From Paraburkholderia oxyphila NBRC 105797 (lineage in GTDB: Bacteria > Pseudomonadota > Gammaproteobacteria > Burkholderiales > Burkholderiaceae): a stretch of DNA of 64,000 nucleotides. Both the position numbers and the translations under genes were made by a program. Location of the stretch: the NCBI RefSeq assembly GCF_000685075.1, contig NZ_BAYD01000044.1, positions 1 to 64,000 on the forward strand, read 5' to 3'. This document shows, piece by piece, positions 43,424 through 52,726 of the stretch; within the stretch, counting starts at the first letter, position 1, and each line of letters opens with the position of its first letter. The notes under the pieces were generated by a model, which worked only from the letters and a program-made list of their open reading frames with translations, was not told the DNA's origin and did no database searches.

Positions 43424-44386
43424 ATGGCTGAGCCCATTACCGGACAAACCACGCAACAGGCCTTTGACATCGCCGAGTTTCGCCGCGCGCTCGGCGCGTT
43501 CGTCACGGGCGTGACCGTCGTCACGACGATCCAGCCCGACGGCTCGCCGCGTGGCTTCACAGCGAACTCGTTCACCTCGGTGTCACTCGACCCGCCGCTG
43601 ATTCTCGTGTGCATCGCGAAGACGGCGTCGAGCTATGCGGTGTTCTCCGAAACGCGCCGCTTCGCGGTGAGCGTGCTCGCAGAAAGCCAGAAGCCTGTCT
43701 CTGGCGTATTTGCCTCGAAGATGGCCGACAAGTTCGCGCAAGTGCCCTGGAGCACACGTAAAACGGGCGCCCCCGTGATGGACGGCGCGGCGGCGAGCTT
43801 CGACTGCCTGACACATGAGGTTGTGGACGCGGGAGACCACATCATCCTGATCGGCCGCGTGGTCGACTTCGTTCAGACGAGCGCCTCGCCGCTCGGCTAT
43901 TGCCGTGGCGCGTACGTGAATTTCAGTCTTTCGCAGGACGCGCTTGCCGCAACCGGAATGCGCGCGCAGGTGGGCGCGATCCTGGAACATCGCGACGGAC
44001 TCGTGCTCGTCGACACGGCACAAGGCGTGCAGCTGCCGGCTGGCATCAAGCTCGAACCGGCAAGCGACCCCTCGAGCCTGCGCGGCGTACTCGCGAAGCT
44101 CGGTCTGCAGGCGCATCTCGACTTCCTCTTCGCCGTATTCGAGGGGAACGGCGAGCGCGAGCCCGGTGTGCATATCTATTACCGCGGCCGCGTGATTCAC
44201 ACCGGTTCGCCCTGGCTCGACAGCAGCATCCGCATCGTGCCGCTCTCGCAGATTCCCTGGGACGAAGTGACCGACGACGCGGTGCGCTCGATGCTCGAAC
44301 GCTACGTGCGCGAACGCAGGCAGGACGCGTTCGGCATCTATGTCGGCGATACGGAAGCCGGGACCGTGCAGCCGCTCGCCGCCTGA
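43424..44386 (+). CDS. Flavin reductase fused to a Nudix-like C-terminal domain (copy 2)
   Basis: The 320-residue paralogue of the 39600-40535 product has reductase blocks RRALGAFVTGVTVVTT, GFTANSFTSVSLDPPLILVC and HIILIGRVVDF. The C-terminal ~130 residues (RAQVGAILEHRDGLVLVDTA and onward) read as a degenerate Nudix-like fold. The final block MLERYVRERRQDAFGIYVGD matches MLERYRKESQLKSYGLYFGD of copy 1, so both domains are conserved. First of the plus-strand ABC importer unit, under two GntR-type operators. It may serve a second monooxygenase or the same one. Confidence 0.85.
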   Translation: MAEPITGQTTQQAFDIAEFRRALGAFVTGVTVVTTIQPDGSPRGFTANSFTSVSLDPPLILVCIAKTASSYAVFSETRRFAVSVLAESQKPVSGVFASKMADKFAQVPWSTRKTGAPVMDGAAASFDCLTHEVVDAGDHIILIGRVVDFVQTSASPLGYCRGAYVNFSLSQDALAATGMRAQVGAILEHRDGLVLVDTAQGVQLPAGIKLEPASDPSSLRGVLAKLGLQAHLDFLFAVFEGNGEREPGVHIYYRGRVIHTGSPWLDSSIRIVPLSQIPWDEVTDDAVRSMLERYVRERRQDAFGIYVGDTEAGTVQPLAA

Positions 44387-44431
44387 ACCTACCTCAGCCA
44401 CTGAACACAACGATTTCCCCTGGAGAGAGAC

Positions 44432-45463
44432 ATGAGCAACAGAAGCATCCATCTTTGCGCACCGCTGGCCGTACTTTGCGTGACGACGCTCGCGGCAGCA
44501 CCGGCACTCGCCGCGGACCCGATCGTGTTCACGAGCTGGGGCGGCACGACACAATCGTCGCAACAGAAGGACTGGGCACAGCCGTTCACGCAGGCGAGCG
44601 GCATCAACGTGCTGATGGACGGCCCGACCGACTACGGCAAGCTCAAGGCGATGGTGGACAGCGGCAACGTGAGCTGGGACGTGGTCGATGTGGAAGGCGA
44701 CTTTGCCTACGCCGCGCAAAAGGACGGCCTGATCGAACCGATCGACTACTCCGTGGTGAAGAAGGCCGACCTGGACCCGCGCTTCGCGACCCCCGACGCC
44801 GTGGGCAGCTTCTACTATTCGTTCGTGCTCGGCTACAACAAGGCGAAGTACACGGGCGCGCAGCCCCAAACCTGGGCGGACCTCTTCGACACCAGGCGCT
44901 TCCCGGGTAAGCGCACGTTCTACAAGTGGTCGGCGCCGGGCGTGCTGGAAATCGCGCTGCTTGCCGACGGTGTGCCGCCCAACAAACTCTATCCGCTCGA
45001 CCTCGACCGCGCGTTCAAGAAGCTCGACACGATCAAGAGCGACATTGTCTGGTGGAGCGGCGGCGCGCAGTCGCAGCAACTGCTCGCTTCGGGCGAAGCG
45101 CCCATCGGCATGTTCTGGAATGGCCGTTTGCACGCGCTGGCGCAGACGGGTGTGCCGGTGGGCATTTCGTGGAACCAGAACCTGACCGCTGCCGACATGC
45201 TCGTGATTCCCAAGGGCGCCAAGCATCGCGACGAAGCGATGAAATTTCTCGCCGCCGCAACGAGCGCGCAGGCTCAGGCGAAATTCGCGGCCAACACGGG
45301 CTACGCGCCGATCAACGTGAAGTCGGCCGCACTCATGCCGCCCGCGATGGCCAAGACGCTGCCCGACCAGTACAAGACCTCGCAGATCGATCTCGACATG
45401 AAGTACTGGGCGGAGAATCGCGACGCGATTGCGAAGCGCTGGTACGCGTGGCAATCGAAGTAA
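44432..45463 (+). CDS. Extracellular solute-binding protein, spermidine/putrescine (PotD/YdcS) type
   Basis: The 343-residue periplasmic protein has a Sec signal (PLAVLCVTTLAAAPALAADP) and the family opening IVFTSWGGTTQSS. It continues with DVVDVEGDFAYAAQKDGLIEPID and RRFPGKRTFYKW. It belongs to the class-1-like family of polyamine and cationic-compound receptors. It starts 45 bp after the flavin reductase with GGAGAG upstream and precedes the two permeases and the ATPase. The cargo is inferred to be an amine or N-heterocycle. Confidence 0.9.
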   Translation: MSNRSIHLCAPLAVLCVTTLAAAPALAADPIVFTSWGGTTQSSQQKDWAQPFTQASGINVLMDGPTDYGKLKAMVDSGNVSWDVVDVEGDFAYAAQKDGLIEPIDYSVVKKADLDPRFATPDAVGSFYYSFVLGYNKAKYTGAQPQTWADLFDTRRFPGKRTFYKWSAPGVLEIALLADGVPPNKLYPLDLDRAFKKLDTIKSDIVWWSGGAQSQQLLASGEAPIGMFWNGRLHALAQTGVPVGISWNQNLTAADMLVIPKGAKHRDEAMKFLAAATSAQAQAKFAANTGYAPINVKSAALMPPAMAKTLPDQYKTSQIDLDMKYWAENRDAIAKRWYAWQSK

Positions 45464-45599
45464 GCAGGCCCGGACAGAGTCTGGACGTGAACGCTGCTCA
45501 GTATTCCGAATCAAAGCGAACCGGGACGGCTGAGCAACCGAGTTGCATGGGGCCAGGGCAAGCGTTCAAGCGCCGACTCTGGCCGACACAGGAGACGCC

Positions 45600-46484
45600 A
45601 TGCCCAACGTATTGAGTACCGTCGCGCATCCCCCTGCGACGGCCGCGCGCAAGCGGCGCGACTGGCGCAGCATCCGGCTGCTGGCGCCGGCCATGCTGCT
45701 CCTCGTGATATTTTTTCTGCTGCCCGTGCTCTCGCTGCTCTTGCGCAGCGTGCTCGAACCGACGCCGGGTCTGCATAACTACCAGCAATTGCTCGGCTCG
45801 ACGACGTATCTGCGCGTATTCGGCAATACGTTCCTCGTCGCCACGGTCGTGACGCTCGTGACGCTGCTGGTGGGCTTTCCGATGGCGTGGCTGCTTGCCA
45901 TCGCGCCACGCAAGCTCAGCTCGCTGCTGTTCGCGATCTTGCTGCTGTCGATGTGGACCAATCTGCTCGCGCGGACCTTCGCATGGATGGTGCTGCTGCA
46001 GGAGACGGGCCCGATCAACCGCGCGCTAATGGCGATCGGCGTGATTCATGAGCCGCTCTCGCTTGTGAACAACCTCACCGGCGTGACGATCGGCATGACC
46101 TACATCATGCTGCCGTTCCTCGTGATGCCGCTGCATGCCACGCTGCGCGGCATCGATCCCTCGACGCTGCGCGCCGCGGCCGTGTGTGGCGCGAGCCGCT
46201 GGCAGGCATTCTGGCGCATCCTCGTGCCGCTCGCCATGCCGGGCGTGGCCTCGGGCGCGCTGATGGTGTTCGTGATGGCGCTGGGCTACTTCGTCACGCC
46301 GGCGCTGCTGGGCGGCCCGTCCTACATGATGCTCGCCGAGCTCATTGCGCAGCTCGTGCAGGAACTGCTGAACTGGGGCCTTGCCGGCGCCGCGGCATTC
46401 GTGCTGCTCGCCGTGACGCTCGCGCTCTATGCGTTGCAACTGCGCTTTACGGGCAGTGCGCGCGCAAGTCAGGGAGGCCGTTGA
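45600..46484 (+). CDS. ABC transporter permease, PotB-like
   Basis: The 294-residue protein has six helices (SIRLLAPAMLLLVIFFLLPV first) and the EAA-loop segment LRAAAVCGASRWQAFWRILV-like that contacts the ATPase. AGGAGACGCC before the ATG at 45600 decides the start. The 136-bp gap after the binding protein has no gene. It pairs with the next gene to form the channel. Confidence 0.9.
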   Translation: MPNVLSTVAHPPATAARKRRDWRSIRLLAPAMLLLVIFFLLPVLSLLLRSVLEPTPGLHNYQQLLGSTTYLRVFGNTFLVATVVTLVTLLVGFPMAWLLAIAPRKLSSLLFAILLLSMWTNLLARTFAWMVLLQETGPINRALMAIGVIHEPLSLVNNLTGVTIGMTYIMLPFLVMPLHATLRGIDPSTLRAAAVCGASRWQAFWRILVPLAMPGVASGALMVFVMALGYFVTPALLGGPSYMMLAELIAQLVQELLNWGLAGAAAFVLLAVTLALYALQLRFTGSARASQGGR

Positions 46485-46485
46485 C

Positions 46486-47286
46486 ATGTTGCTCGACTTC
46501 GATCGTCTCGGCGCGCTGCGCTGGATGCTGGTGGCCGTGGGCGCTGCCGTCTCGCTCTTTCTCCTGCTGCCGATCGTCTTCATCGTCGCGCTTTCGTTCG
46601 GCGATTCGCAGTGGCTCATCTTCCCGCCGCCGGGCTGGACGCTGGAGTGGTATCGGCAGCTTTTCACAGACCCGGGCTGGATCGATTCGCTGCTCACGAG
46701 CGCGAAGCTGGCGGTGATCGTCACGGCGCTTTCCGTGTTGATCGGCTTTCTCGCCTCGCTTGCGCTCGTACGCGGCAAGTTTCGCGGCCGCGAGGCCGTG
46801 CGGGGCTTTTTCCTCACGCCGATGGTCCTGCCCGTCGTCGTTCTGGCCGTCGCGCTCTATGCGTTCTTTCTGCGCGTCGGCCTGAACGGCACGATGACCG
46901 GGTTCGTGATCGGTCATTTGATCATTGCGTTGCCGTTCTCGATCATTTCGATCAGCAATTCGCTCGTGAGCTTCGACACGGCGCTCGAAGACGCGGCGCT
47001 CATCTGTGGCGCCTCGCCGCTCACGGTGAAGCTGCGTGTCACGCTTCCCGCGATCCGGCTGGGCCTCTTTGCTGCCGCGATATTCGCGTTCCTCGCGTCG
47101 TGGGACGAAGTCGTGGTGTCGATCTTCATGTCGAGCCCGACACTGCAAACGCTGCCCGTGCGTATCTGGTCGACGCTGCGGCAGGACCTGACGCCCGTCG
47201 TGGCGGCAGCGTCTTCGCTGCTCGTCGGATTGACGACCGTATTGATGCTGGCGGGCGCCTTGCTGCGCCGCGCGCGTGCCAACTGA
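46486..47286 (+). CDS. ABC transporter permease, PotC-like
   Basis: The 266-residue protein has six helices. GWTLEWYRQLFTDPGWIDSL is a PotC hallmark, and the EAA loop reads LEDAALICGASPLTVKLRVT. It starts one base after the PotB-like stop and ends 12 bp before the ATPase gene, a tight operon. Confidence 0.9.
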   Translation: MLLDFDRLGALRWMLVAVGAAVSLFLLLPIVFIVALSFGDSQWLIFPPPGWTLEWYRQLFTDPGWIDSLLTSAKLAVIVTALSVLIGFLASLALVRGKFRGREAVRGFFLTPMVLPVVVLAVALYAFFLRVGLNGTMTGFVIGHLIIALPFSIISISNSLVSFDTALEDAALICGASPLTVKLRVTLPAIRLGLFAAAIFAFLASWDEVVVSIFMSSPTLQTLPVRIWSTLRQDLTPVVAAASSLLVGLTTVLMLAGALLRRARAN

Positions 47287-47298
47287 GGTAAACAAGCC

Positions 47299-48405
47299 AT
47301 GACTGCATTCCTGCAAATCCAGCGTCTGCGCAAGACCTACGACGACGTCGTCGCCATCGACCATGTTTCGCTCGATGTGCGCAAAGGCGAATTCATGACC
47401 TTCCTTGGGCCTTCGGGTTCGGGCAAGAGCACGACGCTCTATATCGTCGCGGGCTTTCAGGAGCCGACCGAAGGCCGCGTGCTGCTCGACGGCAAGCCGC
47501 TGCTTTCGGTGGCGCCGAACAAGCGCAACATCGGCATGGTGTTTCAGCGCTATACCTTGTTCCCGCATCTCACGGTGGGCGAGAACGTGGCTTTCCCGCT
47601 GCGCGTGCGCGGTCGCCCCGACGCCGAAATCAAGGCTAAGGTGGAGAAGATGCTCAAGCTCGTGCATCTCTCCGAGTGCCGCGACCGGATGCCGGCGCAG
47701 CTATCGGGCGGACAGCAGCAGCGTGTCGCCATTGCGCGGGCGCTTGCCTACGATCCGCCCGTGCTGCTCATGGATGAGCCGCTCTCCGCGCTCGACAAGA
47801 AGCTGCGCGAGGAAATCCAGCTTGAATTGCGCCGCATTCATCAGGAGACCGGCGTGACGATTCTTTATGTCACGCACGATCAGGAGGAGGCGCTGCGTCT
47901 GTCCGACCGCATCGCCGTGTTCAACAAAGGCTGCATTGAACAAGTGGGCACAGGCGAAGAACTCTATGCGAATCCGGCGTCGCGCTTTGTCGCGAGCTTC
48001 ATCGGCAATTCGAATTTCCTGCCGGTGAAGGTGATGAAGAACAGTGGCGGCCGCATGAATGGCGTGTTCCCCAACGGCCATGAAATCGCCTCGGACGCCC
48101 TCAATCCGGCGCTCGCCGCCGGCGACGAAGGCGCGTTGATGATTCGCCCGGAGCAGATGCGCCTGAGTTCGCTGCAAAGCGCAAGCGGCGCAAGTGGCAC
48201 AAGTGGCACGGCGGGCCTGCCGGTGACGGTGCGCGATATCACGTATCTTGGCGACGCGATGCACTACGCCGTGGCGACGCCCTGGCAGCAGGAGATCTCG
48301 ATTCGCATGCCGGCGGCGCATCGGCACGACAGCGGCATTGCGATCGGTGCACAGGCGCTGGTCGACTGGGATGCGCGCGACGGTCGTCTCTTTGCTCTTG
48401 CTTGA
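47299..48405 (+). CDS. ABC transporter ATP-binding protein, PotA-like
   Basis: The 368-residue ATPase has Walker A GPSGSGKST, Q-loop MVFQRYTLFPHLTV, signature LSGGQQQRVAIARAL, Walker B VLLMDEPLSALD and H-loop VTHDQEEALRLSDRI. A TOBE-type regulatory domain follows from about residue 285 (ALMIRPEQMRLSS). A short (GA/TS)-rich linker (SASGASGTSGTAG) interrupts it near residue 295. It energises the importer encoded just upstream. The GntR gene starts 12 bp later. Confidence 0.93.
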   Translation: MTAFLQIQRLRKTYDDVVAIDHVSLDVRKGEFMTFLGPSGSGKSTTLYIVAGFQEPTEGRVLLDGKPLLSVAPNKRNIGMVFQRYTLFPHLTVGENVAFPLRVRGRPDAEIKAKVEKMLKLVHLSECRDRMPAQLSGGQQQRVAIARALAYDPPVLLMDEPLSALDKKLREEIQLELRRIHQETGVTILYVTHDQEEALRLSDRIAVFNKGCIEQVGTGEELYANPASRFVASFIGNSNFLPVKVMKNSGGRMNGVFPNGHEIASDALNPALAAGDEGALMIRPEQMRLSSLQSASGASGTSGTAGLPVTVRDITYLGDAMHYAVATPWQQEISIRMPAAHRHDSGIAIGAQALVDWDARDGRLFALA

Positions 48406-48417
48406 CGGCGACAAGCC

Positions 48418-49125
48418 ATGAACGAAACACTGCCATCGCTGAAGGTCCAGCGCCCCACGGTCACGCTACGGGAACTTGCGCTCGAAAAAATGCGCACGGC
48501 CATCCTGGAGGCGCGTTTTCATCCGGGCGAGCGGCTGGTCGAGCGTTCCCTGTGCGAGATTCTCGGCGTGAGCCGCACGGTTGTGCGCGAGGTCTTGCGG
48601 CATCTGGAAACGGAAGGGCTGGTCGACTCGATACCGAACCAGGGGCCCATTGTTGCCGTGCTCGACTTCGAGACAGCGGCGGAGATCTACGAGATACGCG
48701 CGTTGCTGGAAGGCGAGGCCGCCATGGCCTGCGCGCAGCATGCCGACGATTCCATCGTCGCGGAGTTGGGCGGCAATATCGACAAGATCGAGCACGCTTT
48801 CGAATCCCGGGACTATCAGGCCGTGAAGGCGCTCACCACTGCCTTCTATGAGCGCATGTTCATCGGCGGAAAAAAGCAAGTGGCCTGGGAGATCGTGCAG
48901 TCGTTGACCGCGCGTATCAACCGCTTGCGCGCGCTGACGATCGCGTCCGATGACCGTGGGCGCCAGGCGGTCAGCGAGATGCGCCGGATTCTCTCCGACA
49001 TTCAGGCGGGAAACGGAGCAGGGGCGCGCGAGGCTGCCATCGCGCATGTCGACAGGGTGGCCGAGATCGCACGAAACCTGTTGGCCCAAGGGCACGAGAA
49101 CGCTTCGTGGCGTCAGGCGGGGTAG
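48418..49125 (+). CDS. GntR-family regulator, FadR/FCD subfamily (copy 2)
   Basis: The 235-residue regulator has the recognition region LCEILGVSRTVVREVLRHLE, identical to copy 1 over GVSRTVVREVLRHLETEGLV, and an FCD domain (EIYEIRALLEGEAAMACAQH). It is in line with the ABC importer genes (12-bp gap) and upstream of the aldehyde dehydrogenase. The shared recognition helix implies it reads the same or very similar operators as copy 1, so cross-regulation is likely. Confidence 0.9.
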   Translation: MNETLPSLKVQRPTVTLRELALEKMRTAILEARFHPGERLVERSLCEILGVSRTVVREVLRHLETEGLVDSIPNQGPIVAVLDFETAAEIYEIRALLEGEAAMACAQHADDSIVAELGGNIDKIEHAFESRDYQAVKALTTAFYERMFIGGKKQVAWEIVQSLTARINRLRALTIASDDRGRQAVSEMRRILSDIQAGNGAGAREAAIAHVDRVAEIARNLLAQGHENASWRQAG

Positions 49126-49252
49126 GGCGGCCCGCTTTACAGCGCTCAAACCCCGGGCGTTGCATTGAAGTTGAGTTGCTTTGTGGGGTGTGTCATTAGC
49201 AATACGAAGTAGAAGCTCCGATTGAAGCATTTTTATCCCGGAAGGAACAGTC

Positions 49253-50713
49253 ATGGAATTGAAAACCCTGTTGAAGGACGCGGCACTCTTGAGCCATCAG
49301 GCTTATATCGATGGGCAATGGTGCACGGCCGATTCGGGGGCGAGCTTCGACGTGTTCGACCCGGCAACGGGCGCAACGCTGGGCAGCGTTCCTTTGATGG
49401 GAGAGGCTGAAACAACGCGCGCGATCGCCGCCGCGAATGCCGCGTGGCCTGCGTGGCGGGCACGGACCGCTAAGGAGCGCGCGATCGTGTTGCGTCGCTG
49501 GTACGCGCTCATGATTGAACACGCCGACGACCTTGCGCTGATCCTCACGGCCGAGCAGGGCAAGCCGCTTGCCGAAGCAAAAGGCGAAATCCTCTATGGT
49601 GCCTCGTTCATCGAGTGGTTCGCCGAAGAGGGCAAGCGTGTGGCGGGCGACACGCTCGCCACGCCGGCGTCGGACAAGCGCCTCGTGGTGGTCAAGGAGC
49701 CCGTAGGCGTTTGCGCTGCGATCACGCCGTGGAATTTCCCGAATGCGATGATTACCCGCAAGGTGGGGCCGGCGCTCGCCGCGGGCTGTCCCATTGTCGT
49801 GAAGCCCGCGGAAGCGACGCCATTTTCCGCGCTCGCGCTCGCGGTTCTCGCAGAGCGGGCGGGCGTGCCCAAGGGCGTGCTCAACATCGTCACCGGCGAC
49901 CCCAAGGCGATTGGCCACGCCATGACGAGCAGCCCCGTGGTCCGCAAGCTTTCGTTTACGGGTTCGACAGGAGTGGGCCGGCTGCTGATGGCGCAAAGCG
50001 CGCCCACGGTGAAGAAAGTGACGCTCGAACTCGGTGGCAACGCGCCCTTCATCGTGTTCGACGATGCCGATCTCGACGCGGCAGTGGAAGGTGCGATCGC
50101 TTCGAAGTATCGCAACAACGGGCAGACGTGTGTCTGCACCAATCGCTTCTACGTGCACGACCGGGTGTATGACGCATTCGCCGCGAAGTTGGCTACGGCT
50201 GTGAAGGGCCTGAAGGTGGGTCACGGAACAGAAGGTGGCGTAACGCTCGGACCGCTCATCAACGAGGCGGCGGTCAGGAAGGTCGAAGCGCATATCGCGG
50301 ACGCACTCGACAAAGGTGCGACGCTCGCCACCGGCGGAAAGCGGCATGCACTCGGGCAGGGTTTCTTCGAACCCACGATACTCGTGAATGCCACTGCGCA
50401 CATGGACGTTGCGAGAGAAGAAACGTTCGGACCGCTCGCACCGCTGTTTCGCTTCTCGAGCGACGAAGAGGTGGTGAAGCTCGCCAACGACACGGAGTTC
50501 GGACTGGCCGCTTATTTTTACAGCCGCGATATTGGGCGCATCTGGCGGGTTGCCGAGCAGCTTGAATACGGCATGGTCGGCATCAATACGGGCCTGATCT
50601 CGAACGAGGTCGCGCCATTCGGTGGTGTGAAGCAGTCGGGCCTTGGCCGCGAGGGTTCGCACTACGGCATTGACGACTACCTGGTCATCAAGTACCTGTG
50701 CATGGCGGTTTGA
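49253..50713 (+). CDS. Aldehyde dehydrogenase, succinate-semialdehyde (GabD) type
   Basis: The 486-residue enzyme has the oxyanion Asn in TPWNFPNAMITRK, the cofactor loop FTGSTGVGRLLM, Glu in LELGGNAPFIVFD and catalytic Cys in NNGQTCVCTNR. The double Cys (TCVC) is the hallmark of GabD/SSADH-type enzymes, where the second Cys can form a redox-sensitive disulfide. It probably converts succinate semialdehyde (or a near homologue) to succinate at the end of the regional pathway. A good AAGGAACAG-type ribosome site precedes the ATG. Confidence 0.93.
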   Translation: MELKTLLKDAALLSHQAYIDGQWCTADSGASFDVFDPATGATLGSVPLMGEAETTRAIAAANAAWPAWRARTAKERAIVLRRWYALMIEHADDLALILTAEQGKPLAEAKGEILYGASFIEWFAEEGKRVAGDTLATPASDKRLVVVKEPVGVCAAITPWNFPNAMITRKVGPALAAGCPIVVKPAEATPFSALALAVLAERAGVPKGVLNIVTGDPKAIGHAMTSSPVVRKLSFTGSTGVGRLLMAQSAPTVKKVTLELGGNAPFIVFDDADLDAAVEGAIASKYRNNGQTCVCTNRFYVHDRVYDAFAAKLATAVKGLKVGHGTEGGVTLGPLINEAAVRKVEAHIADALDKGATLATGGKRHALGQGFFEPTILVNATAHMDVAREETFGPLAPLFRFSSDEEVVKLANDTEFGLAAYFYSRDIGRIWRVAEQLEYGMVGINTGLISNEVAPFGGVKQSGLGREGSHYGIDDYLVIKYLCMAV

Positions 50714-50988
50714 TGGGGTAGGGGGCGACCAGACCGCGCCCTGTGCACTGTGATCTTTCGACAGGTACGCCTCTTGCGCAATCAATGCCGTCAGCATCGC
50801 CAGCAATCGTGTGGCGGGATAGCGAGGAGGGCGTTGTGACCCTGCTTCTGGTCCGTACTGATTCTTGATCGGGGCGTTTCCCGTGGGGCCGCATGGCCGA
50901 AGTTGGGGTGCGCGCTGTCCGGTGTAGTTTGAGGTCAGATGATGGGGTTGTGCTGAATTGGATACGTAGTCCTAAAGGGAGGATCAAA

Positions 50989-51204
50989 ATGAACAAGCAA
51001 AGTGTCTTGTCAAAGGGTGTTGTGATCGTCTTGGTGGTGGCGGGATTGACGGCTTGCTCGGATATGTCACACCGAGGCGTGGATACTGCGGTCGGGGCGG
51101 GGGTTGGCGCAGTCGGTGGCGCTGCGCTCACTGGGGGTAGCGCACTCGGAACGGTTGGCGGGGCTGCCGTTGGCGGTGTAGTGGGCAATCAGATCGGAAA
51201 GTGA
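50989..51204 (+). CDS. Glycine-zipper outer-membrane lipoprotein (OsmB-like)
   Basis: The 71-residue lipoprotein has the signal VVIVLVVAGLTACSD (lipobox LTAC, Cys23) and a glycine-zipper region (AVGAGVGAVGGAALTGG, then VGGAAVGGVVGNQIGK). AAAGGGAGG before the ATG at 50989 is strong. Such small lipoproteins are common, stress-inducible outer-membrane components in Burkholderiaceae. It is monocistronic and convergent with dctA. The 275-bp stretch before it (50714-50988) shows no gene. Confidence 0.88.
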   Translation: MNKQSVLSKGVVIVLVVAGLTACSDMSHRGVDTAVGAGVGAVGGAALTGGSALGTVGGAAVGGVVGNQIGK

Positions 51205-51290
51205 TGGGCACGAGCGCCGTGCCCCGCAGCCACAATGAGCTGATGCTTCGACTGACGCGGCCGGCGGATTGCGGGCCGCGTACCTGGAGC

Positions 51291-52700
51291 CTAGCGTGAA
51301 GCGTTGGCGCTTTTCAGGGAAATGCCGGAAGGATGGGGGTTTCCTTCATCTGTATCCTCGGGAAGCAGATTGCCGTCATCGAGGCCAGCATCCGCGCGCG
51401 CCGTCTCCGGGTAGCGCTCGGGATGCAGATGGCGCGCCAGGGCTTCCCGATCGAGCGTCCCCGACCATCGCGCGACGACCACCGTCGCCAGGCTGTTGCC
51501 GATTGTGTTGCAGGTCGCGATCGCCATCGACATGAAGCGATAGACACCGAAGATGATCGGCAGACCTTCGACGGGCAGAATACCCGTGGACGTGACGGTC
51601 GCCGCGAACACGACAAACGAGCCGCCTGAAACCGTTGCCGCGCCTTTCGACGTCAGCAGCATCAGCAGCAGAATGGCGATCTGCTGGTGTAGCGTGATGG
51701 GCACGTTGTACGCGTGCGCGATGAACATCACGCCCATCGACATGAAGATCGAGGTGCCGTCGAGGTTGAACGCATAGCCGGTGGGCAGAACGAGGCCCAC
51801 CGTCTGTTTCGCGCAGCCGAGCCGCTCGAGCTTGATCAGCAGACGCGGCAGCGCGCTCTCCGAGGACGCCGTGCCGAGCACGATCAGGACCTCGTCGCGG
51901 ATGTAGCGCAGGAACCGCCACATGCTGAAGCCGGCGAGGCGCGCTGCGATACCCATCACCACGATGATGAACAGGACGATGACCGCGTAGAAGCTCAGGA
52001 CGAGCTGGGCGAGCGCGACGAGCACCGCGGTCCCGTTGCTGCCCACGGCATAGGCAATGGCGCCGAAGGTGCCGAGCGGCGCGAGCTTCATGACGATGTT
52101 GATGAACGCGAACAGGACCTCGGATACGAGCTCGAGGCCCTCATTGATACGTACACGCCGGCTTTCCGGAATCGCCAGGATGCCAATCCCGACCATGATC
52201 GCGAGCACCACGACCTGCAGCAGTTCGCCCTTGGCGAACGCGCCGATGAAGTTGCTGGGCACGAGATGCATGACGAACCCGGTGAAGCCTTCTGGTGCGG
52301 CCTTCGCGGCCATTGCCGGCATCGCACCGTGCGCGGCGGCTGTCATGCCGTTGCCGGTCTGCAGCAGGTTGCCTGCGAGCAGCCCAACGGCGAGGGCGAT
52401 CGTGGAAATGACCTCGAAGTAGACGATCGAACGCCAGCCCACGCGGCCCGCGCTCCGGACGTCGCCTGCGGAGGCCACGCCATGCACGATGGTGAGAAAC
52501 ACCAGCGGCGCGACGCCAGCCTTGATCAGGTCGAGAAAAATGTCGCCGAGAATCTTGAGCTGGGCGCCGAGCTTCGGAAAGATCAGTCCCAGTGCGACGC
52601 CCAGCACCAGCGAGACGAGCACCTGCATGCCCAGCCTGCGATACCACGGCCGCTTCACCTGCGCGGGCAGGGCGTTGCGCGATGCGCTGTCGTTGTTCAT
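51291..52700 (-). CDS. dctA: C4-dicarboxylate:cation symporter, DctA/GltP family
   Basis: The 469-residue transporter has an N-terminal helix (MQVLVSLVLGVALGLIFPKL), DLIKAGVAPLVFLTIVHGVA, a Ser-rich hairpin LGTASSESALPRLL, and the substrate/cation motifs TGYAFNLDGTS and NTIGNSLATVVVARW. These match DctA-type carriers for succinate, fumarate and malate. The ATG at 52700 is chosen because the 139-residue upstream extension belongs to another frame's antisense. It follows the lyase gene by 26 bp on the same strand, suggesting joint uptake and metabolism of a dicarboxylate. Confidence 0.9.
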   Translation of the reverse strand: MNNDSASRNALPAQVKRPWYRRLGMQVLVSLVLGVALGLIFPKLGAQLKILGDIFLDLIKAGVAPLVFLTIVHGVASAGDVRSAGRVGWRSIVYFEVISTIALAVGLLAGNLLQTGNGMTAAAHGAMPAMAAKAAPEGFTGFVMHLVPSNFIGAFAKGELLQVVVLAIMVGIGILAIPESRRVRINEGLELVSEVLFAFINIVMKLAPLGTFGAIAYAVGSNGTAVLVALAQLVLSFYAVIVLFIIVVMGIAARLAGFSMWRFLRYIRDEVLIVLGTASSESALPRLLIKLERLGCAKQTVGLVLPTGYAFNLDGTSIFMSMGVMFIAHAYNVPITLHQQIAILLLMLLTSKGAATVSGGSFVVFAATVTSTGILPVEGLPIIFGVYRFMSMAIATCNTIGNSLATVVVARWSGTLDREALARHLHPERYPETARADAGLDDGNLLPEDTDEGNPHPSGISLKSANASR

Positions 52701-52726
52701 GATGCGTGCTCCTCCACGATTGCGGC

